DNA of 64,000 nucleotides. Source: Stratiolaelaps scimitus. Taxonomy: Eukaryota; Arthropoda; Arachnida; Mesostigmata; Laelapidae. The notes below the pieces were generated by a model that made no database searches, was not told where the DNA came from, and was given only the letters and a program-made list of their open reading frames with translations. Position 1 is the first letter of the stretch. Every line of letters starts with the position of its first letter. The stretch is taken from positions 2,976,001 through 3,040,000 of the forward strand of contig JABWDB010000007.1 of assembly GCA_019614645.1 (NCBI GenBank), written 5' to 3'. The translations under genes and the position numbers were made by a program. Below are positions 10,938-21,010 of this stretch, in pieces.

Positions 10938-13875
10938 ACCCAGGTCCCATCGCCCCAGCCCGAGACGCCACCCCAGCCCGAGACGCCACCCCAGCCCGAG
11001 ACGCCACCCCAGCCCGAGACGCCACCCCAGCCCGAGACGCCACCCCAGCCCGTCGTGCCGCTTCAGCCCGAGACGCCACAGGCCCCCGCGTGTACCGTGC
11101 CCGCATTGCGAGGGCAGATTCTCCCGGCGCGGTCTCAACAGGCACATAACGGTGCGGCACCCGGAGGTCCGTTCGGTGCCTCAGCCAAGTCCAGCGCCCC
11201 AACCGCTCGAGCTGCGACTACAGGCGGCCATGCGTGAGGCCCGCGTCTTCAGTATTGTCCCGAAGGCTACGCGTTCCCTAGTCGCCGTGGCCCTCACAGA
11301 CGTGCTCCGGGACGTTCATACCAATAACGACGTCCCCTCCTGGGAAGCGCTCCTGGCTTTCGCCCGAGTGGTCTTGCAGATGCCGGACAAAGGCGACACC
11401 TCCCGCTCCCTCCCAGCCGTGATTCGGGGAAACCTAGCGGCCTTCCGCGCCGGGGCGCGCTTGGAGTACCGCTTGCGTCGTCACTTCCCTCGCGGCCCTC
11501 GTCCTCCGCCCACGGATACGGGCCAGAGAGCTGCGCGTATAGCCTCCCAAAAACTCTCCGAGGGTGACATCTCTGGTGCCGCCCGGGCCCTGTGCTCTAC
11601 CGACTCGGCCACGGACTCGGCTGAGGCTCTCAACGCCCTCAGGGCGAAGCACCCCCCTGCCCCTCCTGATTACTCCTTCCCCGCCCGTCCCCCGCAGGTC
11701 GACATTGCCCCAACGTCAACTGATGAGGTTTTGGCGGCCGTTTCCTCTTTCCCCCCGAGCTCGTCAGCCGGCCCCGATGGCCTTCGGCCGCGTCATCTCA
11801 GGGACCTGCTCTCTCCGGCACTCGGAGCCGTCGCCACTGCCCTCGCCAAGGCCCTCGCTAAGGTGGTCGACTGCATGCGGGCCGGCACGGTTCCATCGGC
11901 GCTACGGCCAATACTCTTCGGCGCGCGCCTCATCGCCCTCAAGAAAAAGGATGGGTCGATACGGCCCATCGCCTGCTCCAGCACGATTCGTCGCCTGGCT
12001 GCTAAGATCGCCTGGGTCAACGAGAGGGACGCGGTCGTAACCCTGCTCGGCCCAACCCAGTTGGGTTGCGGCCAGGCGTCTGGGACGGAGATCGCTGCTC
12101 ACGCGGCTCGCGCCTTTATCCACGCTCATCCGGACGCGGCCCTGGTCAAGCTTGATTTTCGCAATGCCTTCAACACGGTCCGTCGAGATCTCGTTCTACG
12201 TGAGGTCGCTGAGCACGTCCCTGGCCTCTTCCCTCTGGTCGACCTGGCCTATCGTTGCCCCTCCCATCTGATTATGGACAACGCCGTCATCAGCTCAGAG
12301 TGCGGTGTCCAGCAGGGGGACCCGCTGGGCCCAGCCCTCTTCTGCCTGGCCCTCCGGCCCCTCGCTGTGTCCCTCCAGTCGCGTCTGCGGCTGTGGTACA
12401 TGGACGACGGAACGTTGGCAGGTGATCCGGCGACCGTCGCCTCCGACGTTCAGCGAGTACTCGACTACGAGGAGCGCAGCGGCCTTGCCCTCAACCCCAC
12501 GAAGTGCGAGATCTTCTCTTTAGACGCGCAGCCCGACCTCCAGCGGTCGCTCCCAGGGTGCCGTCTCACTCAGAGGTTGTCCCTCGAGCTCGTCGGCTCC
12601 CCTCTCACGGACGAGGCCATCCGGCCGCTATTGGACCGTTGCCTCGAGAGGACGGCCGTGATGCTCGACCGGCTGCCCCTGTTATCGGCTCACCAGGGGC
12701 TGTTCCTGCTTCGGTCCTGTTTCTCGGCGGCACGCATGCAGCACTTGCTTAGGACATGCCCGGCCGGCATTGAGGCTTCAGCCCTTCACGAGTATGACGA
12801 CTTGGTGTTGGAAGCCCTGACGACGATCCTGAACCTCCAGCTCCCTCCGGAAGCGGCGTCGCAGGCTTCCCTTCCAGTCCGCTTCGGTGGCCTCGGCATC
12901 CTCAGTGTACGCCGCTTGGCTGACGTTTGCTACGCCGCGTCGCTTACGGCGGTTGCCGACATGGTCGCTACAGTCCTCCCCCCCGAAGCGCTCGCCCACT
13001 TCTCCGCTTCCCAGGAAGCTGCCCTTGACCAGACGGGCGTCCGCGCTCGGGTCCCTCCGGACAAACAGAGCAAGCAGCGGGCGTGGTCCGATGCCCTGCA
13101 CCAGGAGCTGCGGGACTCCCTCCTGGCCTCTGCGCCACACGTTGCTGACCAAGCTCGCCTCCGGGCTGTCGACAGGCCTGGTGCGGGGGCGTGGCTCCAC
13201 GCGCTGCCCTCGTCGTCCCTTGGTACTGCTCTAGACGATCGCTCCCTCCGCTTCTGTGTGGGCCTTCGCCTCGGGGCCCCTGTAGTTGCGGCCCACAGCT
13301 GCGAGCGTTGCGGGGACCCCGTCGCAACGAATGGCCATCACGGTCTCTCGTGCGAACGCAGCGCCGGTCGCCATCCGCGACACACGATGCTTAACGACAC
13401 GCTCGTGAGGGCCCTCCACTCCGCCGGTATTCCTTGCACAAGGGAGCCACAGGGCCTCGACACCTCTGACGGGCGCCGCCCTGACGGCCTCACCCTTATC
13501 CCCTTTCATCGAGGCCTGCACCTGGTCTGGGACGGCACTGTGGTTGACACTCTAGCACCTTCTTATGTCAACCACTGTGCAACCATCCCCGGTTACGCAG
13601 TAGCGCGTGCGGAACGGGCAAAGCTAAGGAAGTACGCCGCACTCCAAGCAACCCACCTGTTTTCCCCCCTTGCCTTTGAGACCTTGGGCGGGCACGGCCC
13701 TCTCACTGCGAACTTCCTCGAGGGGGTCTACCACAGGTTGATCCGCGCCACCGGGGACAAGCGCGCTGGCTCTTTCCTCCTGCAGCGCCTGTCCCTCGCC
13801 GTGCAGAGAGGCAATGCCATCGCCTTCCTCGGGACATTGTCGTCCTCACCCCCGCCCCCCCCCCATAATCCCTAG
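10909..13875 (+). CDS. ORF2, reverse transcriptase with C2H2 finger and restriction-like endonuclease
   Basis: The product makes and inserts new element copies by target-primed reverse transcription. The frame is open from 10909; the first ATG is at 11230. Upstream of that ATG the frame encodes the (PSPRRH)n tract and then a C2H2 finger at about 11095-11160 (CPHCEGRF...HITVRH), as in R2-type proteins. RT motifs follow: SSAGPDGLRPRHL, KKDGSIRPIA, KLDFRNAFN (12148-12174), GVQQGDPLGP (about 12304-12333), YMDDG (12397-12411) and LNPTKC. The C-terminal endonuclease shows CERCGDP (13300), HHGLSC, GRHPRH, RRPDG (D at 13483-13485), WDGTVVD about 16 residues later, and ERAKLRKY. There is no internal stop. 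How translation starts is unclear: the ATG overlapping the ORF1 stop lies in another frame, so reinitiation would need a frameshift, or this copy has an indel. Confidence 0.9.
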   Translation, partial: PLSIPPVLHEPRSHRPSPRRHPSPRRHPSPRRHPSPRRHPSPRRHPSPSCRFSPRRHRPPRVPCPHCEGRFSRRGLNRHITVRHPEVRSVPQPSPAPQPLELRLQAAMREARVFSIVPKATRSLVAVALTDVLRDVHTNNDVPSWEALLAFARVVLQMPDKGDTSRSLPAVIRGNLAAFRAGARLEYRLRRHFPRGPRPPPTDTGQRAARIASQKLSEGDISGAARALCSTDSATDSAEALNALRAKHPPAPPDYSFPARPPQVDIAPTSTDEVLAAVSSFPPSSSAGPDGLRPRHLRDLLSPALGAVATALAKALAKVVDCMRAGTVPSALRPILFGARLIALKKKDGSIRPIACSSTIRRLAAKIAWVNERDAVVTLLGPTQLGCGQASGTEIAAHAARAFIHAHPDAALVKLDFRNAFNTVRRDLVLREVAEHVPGLFPLVDLAYRCPSHLIMDNAVISSECGVQQGDPLGPALFCLALRPLAVSLQSRLRLWYMDDGTLAGDPATVASDVQRVLDYEERSGLALNPTKCEIFSLDAQPDLQRSLPGCRLTQRLSLELVGSPLTDEAIRPLLDRCLERTAVMLDRLPLLSAHQGLFLLRSCFSAARMQHLLRTCPAGIEASALHEYDDLVLEALTTILNLQLPPEAASQASLPVRFGGLGILSVRRLADVCYAASLTAVADMVATVLPPEALAHFSASQEAALDQTGVRARVPPDKQSKQRAWSDALHQELRDSLLASAPHVADQARLRAVDRPGAGAWLHALPSSSLGTALDDRSLRFCVGLRLGAPVVAAHSCERCGDPVATNGHHGLSCERSAGRHPRHTMLNDTLVRALHSAGIPCTREPQGLDTSDGRRPDGLTLIPFHRGLHLVWDGTVVDTLAPSYVNHCATIPGYAVARAERAKLRKYAALQATHLFSPLAFETLGGHGPLTANFLEGVYHRLIRATGDKRAGSFLLQRLSLAVQRGNAIAFLGTLSSSPPPPPHNP
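10954..11052 (+). repeat. 18-bp perfect minisatellite at the ORF1/ORF2 junction
   Basis: Five full copies plus a half copy of an 18-bp unit (cccagcccgagacgccac) lie immediately after the ORF1 stop. Because 18 is a multiple of three, copy-number change preserves frame. In the ORF2 frame it encodes repeated PSPRRH. In the frame of the ATG that overlaps the ORF1 stop it encodes repeated ARDATP. Confidence 0.95.
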
Positions 13876-13899
13876 AAATACCGACCAACCGTATGTTTG

Positions 13900-13905
13900 A
13901 ATAAA
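13900..13905 (+). terminator. Polyadenylation signal of the RLE retrotransposon
   Basis: AATAAA lies 25 nt after the ORF2 stop codon, followed within 30-70 nt by a TGATAA/ATT simple-repeat tail. This is the expected layout for a LINE 3' end. Confidence 0.6.
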
Positions 13906-13999
13906 CGATATATTTGTTGCAGGCTTTGATAATAATTAGTATTTATCATCATTATTATTATTATCATCGCACACTTGTTCCAGATGACCAGATGGCGCG

Positions 14000-16740
14000 A
14001 TGACCAAGTGTGAAAGAAAGATTGGAGCAATGAACAGCCTGTCCGTCGTATAAACAAGACAATGATTTTACAAACTCACTCCGGCACCGCTTATCAGAAA
14101 TGGTTTATGATCGTCGCTGCCGTTTGGTTATAGAGGATGAACAAGTCCGAGTACGCAACGAGGATATTTATACGAGATGGTAACATTAAGCCATGACTAC
14201 AATTATAATTAGTAATCCATGATCTAGTTTGAAATATGAATGAAGTGTGAATTAATCCCTGTAGTTTGATAACGTTATTGGTATTATTATTGTTATTATT
14301 AAATTATGTACACATATGTTAAGTAACTCCCATATACAACGTACGCCGCACGCAGGAAATCTAGGGGATACTGCAATGCAGTACCCGCATTAAATATATG
14401 TAAGAGATATGAGAATTATAGCAATCATCATTTTCATAAAACAATCATCACTCCGCCGCGCATTCACACATATATTGTGATAGATATATTGCAGATATAC
14501 ATAGATCCTCGTAATTTTGTTTTGTGTTTATTTATACCTTATTCGACGAGTGATTTCCGCTTTATTTCATTTACGCGCATCTCATGACCGCCGGTGCCCA
14601 TCGGGTTACTTGATCCGTTTGCCGCTTTACGTAAAAAGGCGCTAGTTTCATTGGTTAATTCACGATCAGCATTTTATAATGCATATTAAGCAGGTGACGG
14701 ATCCCGAGCAATGGAGGAGTGTAGCATTCGACAGATTGCAATGTAGTGAAACATTTTTATCGAACCTTTCGATTTTTTGGTTCGATATTTTGCTTTCTTG
14801 CTGTTTTTTTCTTGTCTTCGAGAAATTTGTTATATTCCCTGATCAAATGTGGTTCTGGAACGCTATACGAAATTGTTATGCTACCCATGGTTGAATATTG
14901 TTTGGTGTACCCTTGCTCGTATGCATGACGCTACTGTGCGAGAATATTGTACTATATGATGGGCTTAATTACGAAATTATTTTGTGATTACCAATGAGAA
15001 ACTTCGGCTAGCTGGAGCGCCTCTCAATTGACACGCGATACGTATCAACATGCATCCGGGTGGCAAATCATAGCTATTATATTATTGAAACTTGGCTTTA
15101 GGTCTGCAGGCTTGTTGAAATTGGAGTGTCCTCTTCAAACCAGAGAGGCAGACGTCATACGGCAAGCAGGGCTGTGCGAATGCATCCCTAGCCGAGCTCA
15201 TCGAACGAGCAGCGAGTGATAACTCGCCTGCATAAATACTGCGAGAATTCGAAAAGCGAATGCAGATACGAGATGGGACCGTAATCAGTGATTATACATA
15301 CTGTGTAAACAGTTCCAAGCACAAAGCGCGAAGCTTCCGAAAGCGTCTAGTGCATACTGAAAGCCTATGTCAGCGGCAGAGTCGCCGCCAAAGAATCCAT
15401 ATTCGAGGGTACCATAACAAAATTCAATAGTAAGAGTGACATTATCAAAACATGCATCGTCTACTTCGTCACTCTGCTATACGCCATTGCATTTACATCT
15501 CCTTATATCGACATTGAAATTATACAGCGGTACGCTATGGGGGAACAGGCAGTTCGGTCAATATACTACATACCTCATTTGTAAGCCATACTAAAATTGT
15601 TGTAGACGTTTACCAAAACTGACATTCGAGTCAGATTCGATACGATCGACACATAGATAAATATATGGATAGATAGTTTGATTTACTGACGGAGCTGTTG
15701 TCACAATTTGACAGCACTCATGTTCTCGTATGAATAATCGAACATAATAATAATAATAATAACGCATTGCACAAAGTATTCGACATCACCTCATTGTCAC
15801 ACATTTTACAACCATTATATCCACGTTATCGTTTACACGTCGATATAAATGCTGCACATCTATAGCATGTTCATGTGCCTTGTGGATCACCTCTTGCAAA
15901 AGTTGTTTCATCCAGGTGAGTGGTCGGAACTTTGCAAGAAAGAGCACTCCAGATCTACGACGCTCGGGATTCAGGCGAGAGAGAGAGAGAGAGAAGTTAT
16001 CTCAATGAGGAGGTTATTCGTCAGTAACGAAGCTTGCGTAAAACATGGAGAACGACCGTTAGGGCTTGAGTGTGGAAGAGCTAGCTCTGACGTAGTCCAA
16101 CATCAGACATGCAATTTCTGCAAGACATATTTGGTGGCGTCAGCATTGCGGTTCTTAATTAGTGAAATCATTTATGTTATATATAATCAGCTGGCAGTAG
16201 AGACGTATATCCATAGTGTGATACTTTCTACCCCAACACTGATTTTGTTCAATTTCACGTTATTCTATTACATAGTGCAATATATGAAGCATCCGAACAC
16301 GCTTGTGGTACTGACTTCTCCTATCAAATAATAACAATTACACAAATATATTTACAGAAGCGTACAAATAGCCACTTTGTTAAGCTTGCATGCGCCATAG
16401 CATATATATGTATATATATTCATAGAACGTCGTACTACGCTAGTGGAGCGAGCAGAGGCCTTCTTTTGAGCATTATGTCAACAAGACAACAGGCAGAAAA
16501 CGGTCGTCGACAGGGGGCCATTCACAAGCCACACCGTGAGAGCTTCCCACCAAAATGCACCAGCGTAAACATACAAGAAGGCGATACATAGACCTCGCTT
16601 CGATCAGCGGCATTACCACCACCATTGTGTGTAATCGTTTGCACTTTTCAATAGCTTCATGTGTATGCGAATGCGTGCAATGGATAACGTGGAGATAGAT
16701 CAGCTAGCAGTTACACCACGAGTCGGAACATTTGGCCGGT
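14000..16740. other. Stretch without recognisable genes
   Basis: Only short unsupported frames, ATT/TAT trinucleotide runs (about 14288-14300, 15745-15765) and a GA run near 15980 are present. I see no domain, repeat copy or RNA. Confidence 0.5.
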
Positions 16741-16827
16741 TTCGGACACTCAGGACAAGGAGTATAGATCCACAAACGTCACGTTGACAGGCTCAAACGT
16801 AATCGGCCGCGAATTCTGTGTACTCAC

Positions 16828-17109
16828 TGACGATGCAGAGTGCTCCTGTTTGGCGGATCGGTTATGCGATCGAGTTTGGCTCAGAGAAGGGGGGCTTTGA
16901 GTCCTATCGAGTCGGCAAACACAACGACAGTCATACCACATCGCAGCAATAACAACTACTGCAACTTCTCCGATTGCGATCCACGTTGACTGAGTCAAGC
17001 GATATATACGGCGGCTGAGGCATGGCATGATATTACCAGCGTGCCGAGTGTAGAGAAGAGATGGGCTCTTAGCGGAGGATGGTCTCGGCAGGTAGTGGCG
17101 CTTGGTCAT
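16828..17109 (-). CDS. Candidate first coding exon with a possible membrane segment
   Basis: From ATG at 17109 (A at -3) the minus strand is open for 94 codons to a strong donor (TCA then GTGAGTAC, exon end 16828). The peptide carries a hydrophobic stretch (WIAIGEVAVVVIAAMWY) followed by a cysteine/arginine-rich patch (DCRCVCRL) and a Ser/Gln-rich tail, which suggests a single-pass membrane protein with a short cytoplasmic tail. The glutamate inside the hydrophobic stretch weakens this. The GC-rich block at 17.8-19.3 kb lies just upstream on this strand and could hold its promoter or 5' UTR. The family is not recognised and no downstream exon was found. Confidence 0.3.
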
Positions 17110-17779
17110 TTACGTCAACCTCCTCTGCATTGGATCGGCCCACTTTTATGGAAATTAATGACGCTGGTGGTGTTTTTCGTCAGTCGTCTACAAAGGGAAG
17201 CTTCATATCATTGTCTTCTGCTCAATTTTCAGAGAAAAAGCATACATGAATATGTAAGCTCTCGAAGCAAAAAAGTGTAGTTCATTATATGGAGGATCGC
17301 CTATTGCTGAGTCAAGTCATCAAACGCAGCGTGACGCGCTCTCTCTATCAGCTGTTAGACCGCTGCTGGGTTTCGAGCAAAGAGTGACGAACTCGACCCC
17401 GAGGGTATGGGTGTCCACGCCGGCCAGGATCTTCATTGTGGACTCGCTCTTCACCGAATGCGAGTGTATCTAGCTAAATATTTAGTTATCCGAGAACATT
17501 TTGCGCATTGATGTCAAAAAGCTTTCAGCTGAATGGAATTAGCTCGCATAGTGCAACGCGAAGTGCATTGATATGCAACACCCACGATACATTCTGCAAT
17601 TCCAACAACAACAACAAAAACAATAATAATAATAATAACAACAATAATAAATAACGGGCAACACCTAACAAAATTCGGCCTCTATATCGCACACGTTTGG
17701 AGTTTGGCATGCGTTTTGCTAGCCAATATTATGGATGCATTGTATCGCGTTGTGTTTTTACCAGTGGCGTACATCACCA

Positions 17780-19330
17780 GTTCAATTTTGTTGCTTTCAG
17801 CTCAGCCCCCCGAGCGTTGTCGATCCGAAAGCGTTGGCGCACCGCGAACACCTAACCAATGCCCTATCCTAATGTATACGCTCTCCGCGAGATACATCGG
17901 ATGGTCTCTTCCGAGGCAGGGCAAAATTTTTGCAACTTTGAGTAGGACGTCTGCTGTACGCGTCAGAAGGGAGAATACCGAGCCGGAAGAGAATAGAATG
18001 TTCCTCCTTTATCTGGCCTCTTTACCCATTCGGTGGTTGGTCGCCTGCTTGGACGGCTTCTAGCAGTTCGGTGAAAAATCTGTCCAATTTTTTCGGACGG
18101 CAAAGCTTCCGAGCCGAGGACTCCCCCTGGGTAAGCTGGCCCCGCCTGCCCCGTCAGGTCCGCGTTCGGGACACGATGGGTGGGGGGTTATCGACAGAAT
18201 CGAGACCCGCCGTACCCTCCAACTACAGAACGAGAGGAGGAGCCAGAGAATGAAAGCGGTGAGAGTGAGAACGGGAGAGATCCGTTTTTCTTCGCCGATG
18301 CCGCCACCGCCTCAGCTGCCGTTTCGGTTTTTCTGCACGTGCGTATGTCGCTACGCCCGAGTCTGTCCGCGTATCGCGGCAAAGGCGTGTGTGGATTTTT
18401 TTGTATTTTTCTACCCGCACCCTTCGTGTCTTCATTTGCATGGCGACGGCCAGCAACGACCAGCTCTGGGCTACCGGGAGTGCGTTCGGTGGCGAGCCTG
18501 CACCGATCGAGCCTGAATCCTCCCTCCTCCTTGTCTCTCTCTCTCTATCTGCCTCTGCCTCTACGGGTGCGCAACAAGTCGAAAAAGAGCTAACGTAACC
18601 CCTTTCGGCGCACCCCGCTCCGCGTCTGCCGAGACCCTCCCGCCTAGTACTAGCAGTAGTAGTAGTAGCAGTCGTACGTATGCTCGTTGTTTCTAGCAGA
18701 AAACAGCCCCGCGGTGGTGACTGTCGCGACGCTCTGCAGAGGTAGCCGCTCCCGTGGCTCGCTCATGCTTGAAGGGAGAAAAGGCGTAAAGAGCGCGAAA
18801 AAAGCTGGGCAAAACGTGGCCGCTGAACGGTACGGGAATGGGACCGCGATGGTGGGGGCTAAATCTGCTTTGGAAATGTGGCAACGGCCGCGCCTCCGAA
18901 CGTAGTCAAAGTCGGTCAAAGCGGCCTTGCCGATGGAAAACGAAAAGCCTTCTCTCCCTCGCTCTCTCTCTCCCCGACTAGTCGAGCGTTCGCGCTGCTG
19001 GCGGTGCGCGGACGTGGCGGACGGAATGGGATTTGGGAGAACTCCTGAACTCCTTTTCAGTCTTCAGGAGCAGGTTTCTCTTCTCGCGCCTTCGTCGCGT
19101 TCCGTTTCGTTCAGGAGACGAGAGACGCCGGAACGCACGCCTCCCACAGCATCCTACGTCCCGACTGTCCTTTTTCCAGGAAATTTTCTTGCATACGCGA
19201 GACTCTTTCTTCCTCTTCCGTTCGCTTTCGTTCGTTTTGTTGTCCTCTCTCCCTGGCTCTCTGGTCAGGGCACAGGCTGCCGCGTCTTCGTATTGGCTTT
19301 CAGTGACTGCTAGACTACGTACCGCCGAGT
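17780..19330. promoter_or_regulatory. GC-rich island, possible promoter/5' UTR region
   Basis: The base composition switches from the AT-rich background to a CG-rich block with (TC)n, CAG/AGT trinucleotide runs and many CG dinucleotides. Overlapping open frames occur on both strands, as expected from composition, and none shows a domain. In compact arthropod genomes such blocks often mark promoters with 5' UTR exons. A donor-like GAGTGAGTA occurs near 19327 (plus). Confidence 0.3.
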
Positions 19331-19744
19331 GAGTACTCTCGTGGCTCTTGTAAAGCCTCGATGCAAGTAAGCCAGCAGACGCATGCAAGCAGCATCTATC
19401 CCTTTTCTAGCGAATACACAACAGTTGTTTCGGGGACTGTTTCGAGAGGCCTGGCGAGCCTGACGGGGTGGAAATTCACGAAATCGGCGTCCATCAGGTG
19501 GCGTCCCCAAAATACTATTAATATTAGGGGACTGTGCGAATGGTATGAGCAGTGCGTTCAGCTGACGCAGAGGATAATATGTAATCAGTAATGGGCAATA
19601 GTTATATGGACGCTTTTCGCAGTCATAAATTCCCTCGTGTCCTCATAAGCGCTCGATGTTAACGATCAACCTGCAATTTGGCGAGCTTTTGGAATTTAGT
19701 CGAGTGACACTAATTTACTAGATTGTATTTGTTTCCCTTATATG

Positions 19745-19790
<46 letters not shown>

Positions 19791-20424
19791 CTAGTCGTTG
19801 CTAGAAAAAGCGAGGCTTATAATAAGACAATGATTTGCAAATTCCATGAAGTATGAAGTGTCTCGAAGCCTTAAACTCTTTCGCCCGTAATAATATTGTT
19901 CTATGTTGCTATTCAGTCTGTGCACGAAAAGGCCACTCAACTTGAAGCATCTTCGTTGCCCACGCTCTGGTTGACCTCATTCGATTTGAAGGCCTCTTAA
20001 CTCACAAGCATTTACTTTTTTCCCAACTTCTTCAAGCGCCAACGTTCTCACTAATCTAAACAACCTCCTTGTTTTTCCAGGTCCCCTAAAACTTTAACCC
20101 CTTAAAACCTCTCGTTAGAGAGAGTCACTCACTTGCCCAAGTCCCTGTCGTATCAAAGGAATCGTGAATGGTTAAACTATAATAGCTTCGCTTCCCGCTC
20201 AAGCGAGCGAATGAAAAAACACAAGGTTTACAGATTCCGTAGACAAAAAGAAGCAAACCCACTTGCAATTAAAATTCTCTGCGAAATTTTTGCTATTGCA
20301 CTTCGCAGATATTACTGATCATTTTTGCACGCGAATCTTGTGGAGTCTAAACTTTTGTATCGTAATTAGTGAAATATAACCATGGCAAGGTGTGTAGTGT
20401 CGGGTGATTATCAAATATATTATA

Positions 20425-20453
20425 TTAGGTTGGTTCATAAGTTACTGCGCTTT
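20425..20453 (+). mobile_element. Mariner-type terminal inverted repeat (solo end)
   Basis: The sequence TTAGGTTGGTTCATAAGT preceded by TA matches the well-known end consensus of mariner-family DNA transposons, which insert at TA. No transposase frame follows, and I did not find the opposite end (the reverse complement acttatgaaccaacc) within the next few kb. This is a solo end or a broken MITE. Confidence 0.5.
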
Positions 20454-20759
20454 TTCTTTTGCTTTTTCCCTCTCCACTTTTGCTCCGTTTGTTTACTCCT
20501 GTATATCGTTGGAAAGCGCTTTCGACGGTGGAAAAAAAAATAACCAGCATAAAAAACCTGTGTTGCTCACACAGGTTTGTGATGCTTGTTATCTTGGTTG
20601 CATGTTCAATTTCGCTTGTAGTGACCGTGGGAATCATGGTGAAGAACACCTTAGTTAGGCGTAGGTTATTGTTCAGTCTTGTTCGGCATGTTTAAGTCGT
20701 TTTTGCGAAGTTCTCGTAAGATATCATCATTACAAACTACGTCATTACATTCGATTTTG

Positions 20760-20962
20760 CATCATCTAAAAGCAACACGTCGCGCAAATTTCTTCTAGAC
20801 ACACTTCTGAAAAAGCTTGCTATCTTTAGCGAAACCTCTGTTCCACATTGGGGACGCATACATGAGAATCAGCATCAGGTAGCTGTTGAATAGTTGTATG
20901 CAAAGATTGGCTTTACTGACTACGAATGAGCGCAACATGTACTTTGTCCTTCCGGAGGCAAG

Positions 20963-20995
<33 letters not shown>

Positions 20996-21010
20996 CTGAA
21001 CGCATTCATC
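20760..21010 (-). mobile_element. LINE reverse-transcriptase C-terminal fragment (dead)
   Basis: The minus-strand frame reads MLRSFVVSKANLCIQLFNSY, then LMLILMYASPMWN, then KDSKLFQKCV, a stop, and KKFARRVAFR. This is the hallmark 'y.YvrPiLeYaSpvWsP ... lLErvQRrftRrv' end of jockey-type LINE RTs. An (AT)n array at about 20966-20994 interrupts it. It resembles the plus-strand fragment at 3.9-4.3 kb. Sequence up to about 22.65 kb on the same strand may be more of the same element but is not recognisable. Confidence 0.65.

Larger units (their letters stand above)
9400..13970 (+). mobile_element. Near-intact non-LTR retrotransposon with restriction-like endonuclease
   Basis: The unit comprises a short 5' region, ORF1 (9618-10937), ORF2 (11230-13875, open from 10909), a short 3' UTR with AATAAA at 13900-13905, and a tail of TGATAA/ATT simple repeats at about 13926-13970. 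The whole coding part is very GC-rich compared with its surroundings. No LTRs flank it. ORF2 has a C2H2 finger, RT and a C-terminal CCHC plus PD...D endonuclease and no N-terminal apurinic endonuclease, which places it among RLE-type LINEs (R2-like in the broad sense). The exact 5' boundary and any target-site duplication could not be fixed. Confidence 0.85.

Noticed and set aside
10954..11052. CRISPR-like array
   Set aside because: The units are contiguous with no spacers, and the context is a eukaryotic LINE.
10915..11202. Long repetitive ORFs over the 18-bp minisatellite on both strands
   Set aside because: A perfect repeat with no stop in any frame produces open frames on both strands by itself.
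18180..18600. Overlapping ORFs in the 18-kb GC-rich island
   Set aside because: Several frames are open at once on both strands with low-complexity translations, so they are better explained by composition.
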